NCBI GenBank assembly: GCA_015654925.1
Contig: JAATFX010000034.1
Coordinates: 1-54,901 of the forward strand
Direction: 5' to 3'
Source of the DNA: Enterobacterales bacterium
GTDB taxonomy: Bacteria > Pseudomonadota > Gammaproteobacteria > Enterobacterales > Enterobacteriaceae
DNA: 54,901 nucleotides
Positions 1-8,116 of this stretch are shown here, one piece after another. A model generated the notes under the pieces. The model was not told where the DNA came from, made no database searches, and worked only from the letters and a program-made list of their open reading frames with translations. The translations under genes were made by a program, and so were the position numbers. How positions within the stretch are numbered: the first letter of the stretch is position 1; the number at the start of each line of letters is the position of its first letter.

Positions 1-39
1 TACCCGCACATCCTGTAGTTCCAGCAAGGATTCTTCCAT
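1..39 (-). CDS. ddpF: Peptide ABC transporter ATP-binding subunit DdpF (N-terminal fragment)
   Basis: Only the first 13 codons lie in the window, reading [13 protein letters not shown]; the gene continues past the left edge. The start overlaps the stop of the upstream ATPase gene (TGATG), the usual translational coupling in DppD/DppF-type pairs. An N-terminus ending in LLELQDVRV is typical of an ABC ATPase just before its first beta strand. The identification as the second ATPase of the D-Ala-D-Ala transporter rests on this start, the overlap and the gene order X-A-B-C-D-F, not on motifs, which are outside the window. Confidence 0.7.
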   Translation of the reverse strand, partial: MEESLLELQDVRV

Positions 40-1064
40 CATGCCCCCCGTTCCTGCCCGGTCCGCTGCGGATGCCAGCAGGCGGCCTGTTGCCGTCCGC
101 CGTCCAGCGGCCGCAGCGCCGGCGCGTGTAAACATTGTTCATCGGCGTAAGGGCAGCGCTCGCGGAAATTGCAGCCCGGCGGCAAATCGGCCAGATTGGG
201 CACCGTGCCGGGGATCGCTTTGAGCATGCTGCGCGGCTGCGCGTTTTCCGGCGCGGCCTGCAGCAGGCCGATCGAGTATGGGTGCGCCGGGTGGGTGATA
301 ACCTCGGCGGTGGCGCCGCTTTCAATGACCTGGCCGGCATACATGACATACACCCGATCGCACAGCTGGGACACCACGGCCATATCGTGGGTGATGAACA
401 GCACCGCCGTGCCGCTGGTGCGCGCCTTTTGCTGCAACAGATACAGCACCTGGCGCTGCACGGTCACGTCCAGGGCGGTGGTGGGCTCGTCGGCGATAAT
501 CAGCTCGGGTTCGCAGGAGAACGCCATGGCGATCAGCACCCGCTGGCGCATGCCGCCGGACAGTTCGAACGGATAGCGGTTCATTACCTGGCCGGCATCG
601 CCGATTTGCATCTCCTGGAGCAGGCTCAGGGCTTTTGCCTGCGCCTGCGCGCGATCCAGCCCCTGGTGCAGGCGGATCACCTCGCACATTTGCCGGCCGA
701 TTTTGCGCGTGGGATTGAGCGAATTCATCGGTTCCTGAAAAATCATGGCCACCCGCGCGCCGCGCAGGGTGCGCATCTGTTTTTCGCTGGCGTTCACCAC
801 ATCCAAGCCCAGCATGCGCAACCGGCCGCCGGTGACGCTGAAACCGTCCGGCGGCAGCAGGCGCATCGCCATCATGGCGGTGACGGATTTACCCGACCCG
901 GATTCGCCGACCACGCCGACGATTTCCCCGGCATTCACCCGCAATGACACCTGGTTGAGCGCGTTCACCTGCCCGCCGTAGACCGGAAATACCAGTTGCA
1001 GGTTGTCTATGTCCAGCACCGGTTCAGGCGCGGCGGTTGGCGCTATCGTGGCCGTATTCATCAT
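39..1064 (-). CDS. ddpD: D-Ala-D-Ala/oligopeptide ABC transporter ATPase DdpD
   Basis: First ATPase of an oligopeptide-type (DppD/OppD) importer, acting at the cytoplasmic face of the membrane. In the 341-residue product Walker A (GESGSGKS) is at 53-60, the Q-loop Gln near 110, the LSGG signature at 168-171, Walker B with ADEP near 191-194 and the switch His near 226. The C-terminal oligopeptide-ATPase extension has spaced cysteines (about 299, 304, 311, 329), as in OppD/DppD proteins. The start was set at the ATG that overlaps the stop of ddpC (TAATG); an in-frame reading extends upstream but lies inside ddpC. It belongs to the ddpXABCDF-like operon. Confidence 0.88.
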   Translation of the reverse strand: MMNTATIAPTAAPEPVLDIDNLQLVFPVYGGQVNALNQVSLRVNAGEIVGVVGESGSGKSVTAMMAMRLLPPDGFSVTGGRLRMLGLDVVNASEKQMRTLRGARVAMIFQEPMNSLNPTRKIGRQMCEVIRLHQGLDRAQAQAKALSLLQEMQIGDAGQVMNRYPFELSGGMRQRVLIAMAFSCEPELIIADEPTTALDVTVQRQVLYLLQQKARTSGTAVLFITHDMAVVSQLCDRVYVMYAGQVIESGATAEVITHPAHPYSIGLLQAAPENAQPRSMLKAIPGTVPNLADLPPGCNFRERCPYADEQCLHAPALRPLDGGRQQAACWHPQRTGQERGA

Positions 1065-1984
1065 TAGCGTCCCCTCCCTTTCGGGTCCAGCAGATCGCGC
1101 AGGCCATCGCCGAACAGGTTGAAACCGGTGGCGGTAATCAGGATGGCCATGCCCGGAAATGCCGAATACCACCATTGATCGAGAATATAATTACGGCCGT
1201 TGGCCACCATGGCGCCCCATTCGGCGGTCGGTTGCTGGGCGCCGAGGCCGATAAACCCCAGCGTGGCCGCCATCAGGATCGAGGTCCCGATATCCAGCGA
1301 TGCCTGCACCACCAGCGGCGGCAGCACATTACGCAATACGTGCCAGGTGATAAGGTGCCAGCGCGACGCGCCGAAGGTGCGGGTCGCCTGCATATAAGCC
1401 AGATGGCGCAGCATCAGCGTTTGTCCGCGGGCCAGGCGCACATAAAAGGGAATACGCACCACCGCAATCGCCAGCATGGCGTTGAACAGGCTTGGCCCGA
1501 GCGCCGCCGCCAGCGCCATGGTCAGCACCAATGACGGCACCGACAGCATAATATCCATGCAGCGCATGATCAGCGCGTCAACCACCCCGCCAACCACCCC
1601 GGAAAAACAGCCGAGCAGCGAGCCGAGGGTCCCGGCCAGGATCACCACGGCCAGTCCCGCCGTCACCGATTGCCGGCTGCCGACCAGCACGCGGCTGAAC
1701 AGGTCGCGCCCCACTTCGTCGGTGCCGAACCAGTGCGCGGCGCTGGGCGCCTGCAGGCGTGCGGCCAGGTCGATGGCGTTGGGGTCGAGGGCCGCCAGCC
1801 ACGGCGAAAACACCATCAGCAGCAGCACGATAAGCATAATCGCCGCGCCCATCAGCGTCAGCGGGCTGCGGCTCAGCAAATAACCGGTTTTACGCCAGCG
1901 GGCAAAACGCCGCGCGGCGGTAGGGGGGACGATCGCGCCGCGATCTCCTTTAATGCCGGGTTCAAGCATAGACATCAGGTTCAT
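1064..1984 (-). CDS. ddpC: D-Ala-D-Ala ABC transporter permease DdpC
   Basis: Inner-membrane permease of the DppC/OppC family, 306 residues. A cytoplasmic N-terminus of about 45 residues precedes the first hydrophobic helix. The OppC-type segment HWFGTDEVGRDLFSRV (about 88-103) follows it, and several further helices come after. The EAA loop that contacts the ATPase is visible as GASRWHLITWHVLRNVLPP. The start overlaps the ddpB stop by 4 bases and the end overlaps ddpD, so the three genes are translated as a coupled set. The substrate assignment comes from the neighbouring dipeptidase ddpX. Confidence 0.87.
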   Translation of the reverse strand: MNLMSMLEPGIKGDRGAIVPPTAARRFARWRKTGYLLSRSPLTLMGAAIMLIVLLLMVFSPWLAALDPNAIDLAARLQAPSAAHWFGTDEVGRDLFSRVLVGSRQSVTAGLAVVILAGTLGSLLGCFSGVVGGVVDALIMRCMDIMLSVPSLVLTMALAAALGPSLFNAMLAIAVVRIPFYVRLARGQTLMLRHLAYMQATRTFGASRWHLITWHVLRNVLPPLVVQASLDIGTSILMAATLGFIGLGAQQPTAEWGAMVANGRNYILDQWWYSAFPGMAILITATGFNLFGDGLRDLLDPKGRGR

Positions 1985-2997
1985 CCCTCCCTGCCGATAC
2001 GGGGGTCAATCCATACATACAGTAAATCCACCAGCAGGTTGACTATCACATACGCGAACGACACCACCACCGCGAACCCCATTACCGCCGGAAAATCCAG
2101 CGCCTGGATCGAGTTCACCACATAGGCCCCCATGCCGGGCCACGCGAACACCGTTTCGGTCAGCACCGCCCCATAAAGTAAATCGCCGAGCGCCAGGCCG
2201 AGCACCGTCACCGAGGGGATCAACGCGTTGGGCAGCGCGTGGCGCAGGATCACCCGCCAGCGGGACAGGCCGTTGGCCCGCGCGGTGCGGATATAATCTT
2301 CCCCCATCTGCTCCAGCATCGCCGAACGGATTTGCCGCGCGACGATGCCCATATGCACAAACGCCAGCGTCGCCGCGGGCATCGCCAGATGCAGCAAACT
2401 ATTCCACAGGGTATCGGCATTACCGGTCAGCAGGGAATCGAGCACGTAAAAACCGGTGATATGGGCCGGCGGATCGAGCCAATCGTCCAGCCGGCCGCTG
2501 CCCGGCAGCACATTAAGATGACCGTAAAACAACATGATCACGCCCAGCCCCAGCCAGAACGCCGGCGTTGAAATACCGACCACCGACAGCAGACGCACGA
2601 TATGATCCAGAAAACGATTACGGTACACCGCTGACAGCACGCCCAGCGGCACGCCGAGCATAATGGCGAGCAACAGGGCGCTGAGCGCCAATTCCAGCGT
2701 CGCCGGGAAAAAAGCCCGCAGATCGTCCAGCACCGGCCTGCCGGTACGGATTGAGGCGCCGAGATTGCCATGCAGCAGGTCGTCGACATAATGATAGAAC
2801 TGGATATAAAGCGGGCGATCCAGCCCCAGCTGCTGGCGGATATGCCGCACAATATCCTCCCCGGCGCGGTCCCCCGCCAGCAGCCTGGCCGGATCGCCCG
2901 GAATCAGGTGCGAGATAATAAAGGTGATGACGCATACCCCCAGCATCACCAGCACCAGCCCCCAGCAGCGCTGGCGGATAATGGTCCAGAACGTCAT
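1981..2997 (-). CDS. ddpB: D-Ala-D-Ala ABC transporter permease DdpB
   Basis: Inner-membrane permease of the DppB/OppB family, 338 residues. The N-terminus (about 10-32) is the first membrane helix, followed by HLIPGDPARLLAG, the conserved OppB-type periplasmic start. The EAA loop reads GLSRWRVILRHALPNALIP, and the C-terminus ends in a short polar tail after the last helix. It pairs with DdpC to form the pore. It lies about 100 bases downstream of the binding-protein gene, with two strong stem-loops between them, and overlaps ddpC by 4 bases. Confidence 0.87.
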   Translation of the reverse strand: MTFWTIIRQRCWGLVLVMLGVCVITFIISHLIPGDPARLLAGDRAGEDIVRHIRQQLGLDRPLYIQFYHYVDDLLHGNLGASIRTGRPVLDDLRAFFPATLELALSALLLAIMLGVPLGVLSAVYRNRFLDHIVRLLSVVGISTPAFWLGLGVIMLFYGHLNVLPGSGRLDDWLDPPAHITGFYVLDSLLTGNADTLWNSLLHLAMPAATLAFVHMGIVARQIRSAMLEQMGEDYIRTARANGLSRWRVILRHALPNALIPSVTVLGLALGDLLYGAVLTETVFAWPGMGAYVVNSIQALDFPAVMGFAVVVSFAYVIVNLLVDLLYVWIDPRIGREG

Positions 2998-3010
2998 AGA
3001 TGTCCCCTCG

Positions 3011-3041
3011 CCGGCCTGGGCGCGCGGTGCGTCCAGGCCGG
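3011..3041 (-). other. Intercistronic stem-loop between ddpA and ddpB (first)
   Basis: CCGGCCTGG and CCAGGCCGG form a perfect 9-bp stem around a 13-base GC-rich loop, just upstream of the ddpB start on the minus-strand transcript. There is no U-run after it, so it is probably a processing or attenuation element rather than a full terminator. Such a structure would favour binding-protein mRNA over permease mRNA (inference). Confidence 0.6.
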
Positions 3042-3050
3042 GTAAACAGT

Positions 3051-3072
3051 GTCTGCGGATGGCTTCGCAGAC
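3051..3072 (-). other. Intercistronic stem-loop between ddpA and ddpB (second)
   Basis: A perfect 7-bp stem (GTCTGCG / CGCAGAC) with an 8-base loop, 23 bases from the ddpA stop and directly followed on the transcript by the 9-bp stem-loop at 3011-3041. The two form a tandem structure in the 98-base ddpA-ddpB gap. Confidence 0.55.
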
Positions 3073-3095
3073 TCGGGCCGCGATGTCGGGTTCGG

Positions 3096-4694
3096 TTATT
3101 TCTTGCTCATTTGCCCTACGTTAAACACCTGTTCCAGCATCGGGTTGAATACAAACCCCTGCACCTGCTTGTTCATCGCCACCTGATAATTTTTCTGGAA
3201 CAGGTAAACATAGGCCGCTTCGTCGATCACGATTTTCTGCGCCTGCTGGTAGTAATCCGTACGCTGTTTCTGATCGGTTACCGCGACCGCCTGTTTCAAC
3301 AATTGGTCCACGGCCGGATTGCTGTAGTAAGAACGGTTGCCGGGCAGGCCTTTTTTATCGGATTCGAACCAGTAATTCATAAACATATAGGGGTCGGCGA
3401 AGTCCGGGCTCCAGTTACCGATGGAGATGTCATAATCCCCTTTGCCGATGCGATCGCGCATGGTGGCGTTCGCCAGCTTTTCCAGCTTGACGTTAATGCC
3501 CACGGACGCCAGCGTGGCTTGCATGGAAAGCGCGATGGCTTCCCAGTTGGGGTCGTTATCCGAATAGAGGAAGTCCAGCGTCTGGCCGCGGTCCGTGACT
3601 TTCGCCAGGGCGTCCTTGGCTTTGGCCGGGTCCAGCTGGTATTGCATCGCCGCGGCATCGAATCCCCACATGCCCTCGGGAATCGGGCCGCGCATTTGCT
3701 TGCCGTTGCCCCCCAGAATTCCGTTGACCATGCCCTGATAGTCCGTGGCCCAGGAGATGGCCCGGCGGAAATCGGCGTTGTCCAGCGGCGCTTTGGCATT
3801 GTTGAGATAGAGATAGGTCACGCGCAGAGCCGGGAATTCCTCCACCGCCACGTTATTTTCTTGCTTCAGGGCCGCGAGCTGGTCCACCGGCAAGGAATCG
3901 GCAATATCCAGATCGCCGCGGGAGAGCTGCAGGCGGCGGGAAGAGCTTTCGCCGATAATTTTCACCGTAACGCGTTTAAACGCCGGTTTCGGGCCGTTGT
4001 AATGCGGGTTGGGCACCAAGACCAACTGCTGCCCTTTCTGCCAGCGTTCCAGCTTGTACGGGCCGGAACCGGCGGTATTGGCGGCCAGCCAGGCTTTGCC
4101 CCCGTCGTCGGGGTGCGCCTTGGCGATGGCGGGGTTGACGATGCCCGCGCCGTCATTGGCCAGGGTGTAGAGGAACGGCGCGAACGGCGTCGTCAGCGTG
4201 AAGCGCACGGTCACCGGATCGATAACCGCCACCTGCATATCTTTGGGAAAGGCTTCGGACGGGCCCTGGCCGATCTGCATCAGGCGATCGAAGGACCACT
4301 TCACGGCCTCGGCATTCACGTCGCCGCCGTCATCGAACTTCGCGCCCGGCTTAAGCTTGAAGGTCCAAACCAACTGGTCGTCCGACGCGGTCCAGCTCGC
4401 GGCCAGTTCGCCTTCCACCTGGGTCGAGCCTTTGCCGTTTTCGGTTTTGTATTGCACCAGGCGCTGGTAGGCCGGATAGGTCACCGTCCAGTCGTTGTTA
4501 TCAATAGTGACCGCCGGATCGAGGGTTTGCGGGTCCGCCGCCTTGCCGATCGCTAAAATATCCTTAGGCACCGCGGCCTGCGCCGGCGACAGGGCCCCGG
4601 CCAGGGCGCATAGCAGGGCCGCCGGCAACAGGCGGCGGGTGAACAGGCGGCGGGCCGGGAGGGCCGGAGCGGTTATTGCTGTCGTGTTGCTCAT
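3096..4694 (-). CDS. ddpA: D-Ala-D-Ala periplasmic binding protein DdpA
   Basis: Periplasmic solute-binding protein of family 5 (SBP_bac_5, DppA/OppA type), about 532 residues. The Sec signal peptide has a basic start (ARRLFTRRLL), a hydrophobic core and an AQA-A type cleavage site near residue 40. Mature-domain hallmarks are a DPQTLDPA start and the block TFKLKPGAKFDDG. The ATG was chosen because AGGAG lies 7 bases upstream; a TTG two codons earlier is in frame but sits on that ribosome-binding site. The gene lies between ddpX and ddpB, as in the E. coli ddp operon. Its ligand is inferred to be D-Ala-D-Ala or a related peptidoglycan dipeptide. Confidence 0.85.
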   Translation of the reverse strand: MSNTTAITAPALPARRLFTRRLLPAALLCALAGALSPAQAAVPKDILAIGKAADPQTLDPAVTIDNNDWTVTYPAYQRLVQYKTENGKGSTQVEGELAASWTASDDQLVWTFKLKPGAKFDDGGDVNAEAVKWSFDRLMQIGQGPSEAFPKDMQVAVIDPVTVRFTLTTPFAPFLYTLANDGAGIVNPAIAKAHPDDGGKAWLAANTAGSGPYKLERWQKGQQLVLVPNPHYNGPKPAFKRVTVKIIGESSSRRLQLSRGDLDIADSLPVDQLAALKQENNVAVEEFPALRVTYLYLNNAKAPLDNADFRRAISWATDYQGMVNGILGGNGKQMRGPIPEGMWGFDAAAMQYQLDPAKAKDALAKVTDRGQTLDFLYSDNDPNWEAIALSMQATLASVGINVKLEKLANATMRDRIGKGDYDISIGNWSPDFADPYMFMNYWFESDKKGLPGNRSYYSNPAVDQLLKQAVAVTDQKQRTDYYQQAQKIVIDEAAYVYLFQKNYQVAMNKQVQGFVFNPMLEQVFNVGQMSKK

Positions 4695-4766
4695 GTGCAA
4701 TCTCCTGAAATCAAAAGGATAAGATAATGACTGTGTAGTAAAAAATCCTATGGCGGACCCGCGCGA

Positions 4767-5360
4767 TCAGCGCGCCGCGCCGGGGGGGAAGCAGCCGAAA
4801 CGGTCGGTTAACAACGGGTAGGACATGGCGTCCGGCAGTTCGAAGTGCCACCATTCGCTGGCGACGCCCCGATACCCGCCCGCCGCCATCACCGCATTCA
4901 ACAGCAGGCGGTTGCGCTGGATTTGCGGGGCGAAATCGGGATAAAAAGGGTGGGAGCGTTCATTCATCTCGTCAAAGCCCGCCCCCATATCCAGCATCTC
5001 GCCCTGCTCGTCCAGCAACGTCAGATCGACCGCCACGCCGCGGCTGTGATGGGAACCGATGCGGATATCCACCACATATTCCGGGTTCGGGAATGCCGTC
5101 CACAAGCAGACCTGCGCCTGCTGCGGGCGGTAAGCATCGAAAATGTTCAGCGTAAAGCCGGCCAGGGCGGCCACCCGCGCGCTGCGCGCCAGCGCGCGGG
5201 CGGCATCGGGGTGCAGCAGGCAGCGGTGTTCACGGTAGATCGGCCGGCCGGTCAGGTTATCGGCGGTGGCATATTTCAGATCGATGACCACCTGCGGCAG
5301 CAGCTCGGCGACATCCACCAGCACCACGCCGTCATCTTTAAACGAACCGTTTTGTGTCAC
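4767..5360 (-). CDS. ddpX: D-alanyl-D-alanine dipeptidase DdpX (VanX family, M15D)
   Basis: Zinc metallopeptidase that hydrolyses D-Ala-D-Ala to two D-Ala. In the 197-residue product the VanX motif SxHxxGxAxD is present (Ser103, His105, Gly108, Asp112), and Glu169 and His172 in EWWHF complete the catalytic and zinc set. DAYRP with Arg78 is the conserved substrate-side motif. I chose the GTG at 5360 because AGAGG lies 8 bases upstream and the length then matches the roughly 190-residue family. A GTG 8 codons further upstream lacks a ribosome-binding site. No signal peptide is visible, so the enzyme is cytoplasmic and works on dipeptide imported by DdpABCDF. Confidence 0.92.
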   Translation of the reverse strand: MTQNGSFKDDGVVLVDVAELLPQVVIDLKYATADNLTGRPIYREHRCLLHPDAARALARSARVAALAGFTLNIFDAYRPQQAQVCLWTAFPNPEYVVDIRIGSHHSRGVAVDLTLLDEQGEMLDMGAGFDEMNERSHPFYPDFAPQIQRNRLLLNAVMAAGGYRGVASEWWHFELPDAMSYPLLTDRFGCFPPGAAR

Positions 5361-5422
5361 GGTAATTACCTCTGTTATTATCACGTCCGGGCGGCGGCCG
5401 CGGGACCAACGCCGGTAAAAAA

Positions 5423-6298
5423 TCAGGATTCGAACTGGCCGAACTGTTTTTGCAACAGGCGGTTATCCGCCAGCCGCTGTTCCACCTCGTTGCCGCCCAA
5501 TTCCAGCACCGCCGAGATCAGCAGGTTAAACAGGCAGCTGAGGGGGGCCAGCGAGTCCCAGAACTGGCCGGTGTCGGTTTTCACCTGCAACAAATCCACC
5601 GGGTAGTCGCGGGCCCAGGGACAATAAACGTCGGTGATCAGCGCCACATCCAGGCCGCGGTCGCAGGCCGCCTGGCAATATTTGCGGGCGATGACCGAAT
5701 ACGCGCGGGTATCGGTGACCACCAGATACGGCGCGGCAAAGGCGGAATTCAGCGATTCCACATAAGTGCCGGACAGACCGTCGGCGAAATAAACCTTGGG
5801 GCGCAGATATTCCAGATGGCTGTAAAAGGCATTGGCAATCCCCCGCGTGGACTGGATGCCCAGCACAAATACCGCATCCGCCCCGGCCAAACGGCGGCTG
5901 ACGCGGGCAAATGTCTCGCCCAGCGCCAGTTGATATACATGGTTGATGGCTTCCAGCTCCAGCATCAAAGCCTGCTGCAATTTTTCCCGCTGCGGCTGCC
6001 GGCGGCGCTCCTGGTAGGCCCCCAGGCGATCCGTCACCAGCCAGGGCTGATAGATGCCGCTGCCGCCCTGCAGGCGCAGCGTGCGTTTAAAGTCATCCAG
6101 ATTGCGATAGCCGAGGGTACGCAGGTACCGCCCCACCGAAATACCACTGGTGGCGGCATAACGGGCGATACTGTCGGCGGTTTCAAACGGCACCTGGGCC
6201 AGGTTCGCCAGCAGGTAGCCGGCAATGCGTTTGCCGGTGGGCGTCTGTCCCGCAAACGACGCTTCTATCTGCGCTATCACATCCCGGTTATCACTCAT
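5423..6298 (-). CDS. MurR/RpiR-family transcription regulator of the ddp operon
   Basis: DNA-binding regulator of 291 residues with an N-terminal RpiR-type helix-turn-helix (about 1-77) and a C-terminal SIS sugar-phosphate-binding domain (about 120-260, including a VFVLGIQSTRG segment). The second of two adjacent ATGs is preferred because AAGGG lies 6 bases before it. The gene is 62 bases upstream of ddpX on the same strand and probably heads the transcript, so it likely controls its own operon. RpiR-family members usually sense sugar phosphates, so a muramyl or amino-sugar signal is possible. That is inference. Confidence 0.82.
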   Translation of the reverse strand: MSDNRDVIAQIEASFAGQTPTGKRIAGYLLANLAQVPFETADSIARYAATSGISVGRYLRTLGYRNLDDFKRTLRLQGGSGIYQPWLVTDRLGAYQERRRQPQREKLQQALMLELEAINHVYQLALGETFARVSRRLAGADAVFVLGIQSTRGIANAFYSHLEYLRPKVYFADGLSGTYVESLNSAFAAPYLVVTDTRAYSVIARKYCQAACDRGLDVALITDVYCPWARDYPVDLLQVKTDTGQFWDSLAPLSCLFNLLISAVLELGGNEVEQRLADNRLLQKQFGQFES

Positions 6299-6355
6299 CA
6301 TCAGCCCTTTGTTGCCCGCCTGTCATAAATGCGGACATTGTTAGTTGAGTAACAC

Positions 6356-6382
6356 ATACCGGGTATAAAGCACGGACCGTGC
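6356..6382 (-). promoter_or_regulatory. Paired palindromes upstream of the RpiR gene, candidate operators
   Basis: ATACC-G-GGTAT (6356-6366) and GCACGG-A-CCGTGC (6370-6382) are perfect odd-length palindromes 3 bases apart. They lie 58-84 bases upstream of the RpiR start codon, where an autoregulatory site would be expected. The binding partner is inference. Confidence 0.4.
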
Positions 6383-6523
6383 CAATAACCCGCGCAGCGC
6401 TATTTTTTTAGCGCCAATGCCGTGCGGCAAGGGGTGTGGCGGTAAGCGGCAAGGGGAGGATAAAGCGAAAGGCAAAACCACGGCGCTTCATTGCACGGCA
6501 AACAGGCAAGCCGGCCGGGCCAT

Positions 6524-6605
6524 GGTGCACTATTATAAATGGCGCACTATTATAAATGGTGCAGTACGATAAATAGGCGGGACGATAAATGGCGCGGTGC
6601 GACAT
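6524..6605. repeat. Degenerate 17-bp tandem repeat, about five units
   Basis: Units of the form GGYGCACTATTATAAAT follow head to tail. Units 1 (6524-6540) and 2 (6541-6557) differ at one base. Unit 3 (6558-6574) keeps GGTGCAGTACGATAAAT. Units 4 and 5 (to 6605) are shortened and increasingly diverged. The decay runs in one direction, from near-identical to barely recognisable copies. There is no spacer, so this is not a CRISPR array. It could be a small VNTR or a set of protein-binding sites. Confidence 0.7.
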
Positions 6606-6750
6606 GGCGCAGTCCGGTCACGGCTGATAGGCCACCGGCGCCTCCGTTCCGCCGTCCTTGATATACGGCCTGGCTGCCCGGATGCGATCGGCGCATGAAG
6701 ACATGCACGCCAGCCAACGTAGCCCACGTTTTCATCCGGCGCGGCGGGCC

Positions 6751-7992
6751 TCAGGCGCTATGCTGCAGATAGCCGGTGGCTAAAAACGCGCTAAACCGAT
6801 CCACGCCCCGATCGAGCTTTTCCAGCGAACTGGCGAAGCACCAGCGGATACAGCCTTCGCCGGCGGGACCGAACGCGCTGCCCGGCGCCAGCCCCAGCCC
6901 GGCTTCGGCCGCCAGCGCCTTGCACAGCGCCAGGCTGTCCCGCAGTCCCGCCACCCGGAAAAACAGATACATGGCGCCCGCGGGCAAAGGCGCGTCAATT
7001 CCCGGCAGCGCGCTCAAGCGCTGATACAGGAAATCCCGCGCGGTCCGGAAGCGGGACAGGGTTTCCCGCAGCACGGATTCGCCCTGGCTGACGGCCGCCA
7101 CGCCCGCCTTTTGCACAAACGCCGGCGCGCAGCTGCTGTTATATTCAATCAGCTTGCCCAGATCCTCCAGCAGCGCGGCGGGCACCACCATCCACCCCAG
7201 GCGCCAGCCGGTCATCATCCAGCTTTTGGAAAAACTGTTGATCACGATCAGGCGATCCAGGGGATCGGCAATATCGAGAAAAGACGGCGCGCAGCGTTCC
7301 GGCGGCGCGTCAAACACCAGGCGCCCATAGACCTCGTCGGAGACAATCCAGATTCCATGCCGGCGACAATGGGCCAGCACCTGTTCCTGCTGCGCGGCCG
7401 GCATAACCCAGCCGCTGGGATTATTGGGGGAGTTGATCACCAGCGCCCGCGTGCCCGGCGTCAGGGCGGCCAGCAAGGCCGCCAGATCCAGGTCCCAGCG
7501 CAATACGCCCCGCGGATCGGCGCACAGCGCCAGCGGGACTTCGGTCACGCGCGCGCCGAGGATTTTCGGGATCTCCACCAGGTTCGGCCAGACCGGCGTC
7601 ACCACCACCACCCGATCGCCGGGGCTATACAGCGCCTGGGCCGCCAGCATCAGCGCCGAAACGCCGGAATTGGTGATGGCGATGCGGTTTTCCTCGATGG
7701 GCCGGTGCCAGGAAGACAAATAGCGGGCCATCGCCCCGCGCAGCGCCGGCTCGCCCAGGTTAGGGGTATAAAACGTCTCGCCCGCCGCCAGGGATGCCTG
7801 GGCGGCGGCGCAGATAAACTCCGGCGTCTGGCGATCCGGTTCGCCGAACCAGAACGGCAGAATATCGCTGCGGCCGATACCGGCATTGGCCACCTCGCGG
7901 ATGGCGGAAAAACGCAAATCCCGCGCGGCCGCCCGCATCCGCGGCACGTCGCCGGGCGCCTGCGCCATACCGCTATCGTCTAACATGGACAT
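6751..7992 (-). CDS. PLP-dependent aminotransferase, class I/II (fold type I)
   Basis: Cytoplasmic aspartate-aminotransferase-like enzyme of 413 residues. The PLP lysine is Lys256 in SFSKSWMMTGWRLGW, Asp219 and Tyr222 (SDEVYG) contact the cofactor, and Asn191 lies in NNPSG. AGGCGG lies about 6 bases before the ATG. It is the last gene of a seven-gene run with two ureohydrolases and an amino acid importer. It could deaminate the transported amino acid (such as arginine to 2-oxoarginine) or an omega-amino acid released by a ureohydrolase; the sequence does not decide. It is 124 bases from the upstream gene, the widest gap in the operon. Confidence 0.85.
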   Translation of the reverse strand: MSMLDDSGMAQAPGDVPRMRAAARDLRFSAIREVANAGIGRSDILPFWFGEPDRQTPEFICAAAQASLAAGETFYTPNLGEPALRGAMARYLSSWHRPIEENRIAITNSGVSALMLAAQALYSPGDRVVVVTPVWPNLVEIPKILGARVTEVPLALCADPRGVLRWDLDLAALLAALTPGTRALVINSPNNPSGWVMPAAQQEQVLAHCRRHGIWIVSDEVYGRLVFDAPPERCAPSFLDIADPLDRLIVINSFSKSWMMTGWRLGWMVVPAALLEDLGKLIEYNSSCAPAFVQKAGVAAVSQGESVLRETLSRFRTARDFLYQRLSALPGIDAPLPAGAMYLFFRVAGLRDSLALCKALAAEAGLGLAPGSAFGPAGEGCIRWCFASSLEKLDRGVDRFSAFLATGYLQHSA

Positions 7993-8116
7993 AGTATCCG
8001 CCTTGCATAACAGAGGAAAAGACGCGACCGCCGTCGCGGCATCGACGCCAGCTTACCAAGCCCGAGCCGCAAAAGGGAGTCCGATTGGCGCGATGCATGC
8101 CCGGCGGTCAACATCA

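Larger units (their letters stand above)
6302..6750. other. Gene-free interval between the ddp and ureohydrolase operons
   Basis: About 450 bases with no credible gene on either strand. The left part holds the likely promoter and operator zone of the RpiR gene, with two short palindromes. The right part holds a degenerate 17-bp tandem repeat. Short open frames here run through the repeats and look random. The AT-rich repeat units stand out against the GC-rich surroundings. Confidence 0.6.

Noticed and set aside
3000..4556. Long plus-strand open frame opposite ddpA (518 codons)
   Set aside because: It is antisense to a well-supported binding-protein gene and has a His/Arg/Val-rich low-information sequence with no motif.
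6524..6605. CRISPR array
   Set aside because: The units abut without unique spacers, decay along the array and no cas gene is nearby.
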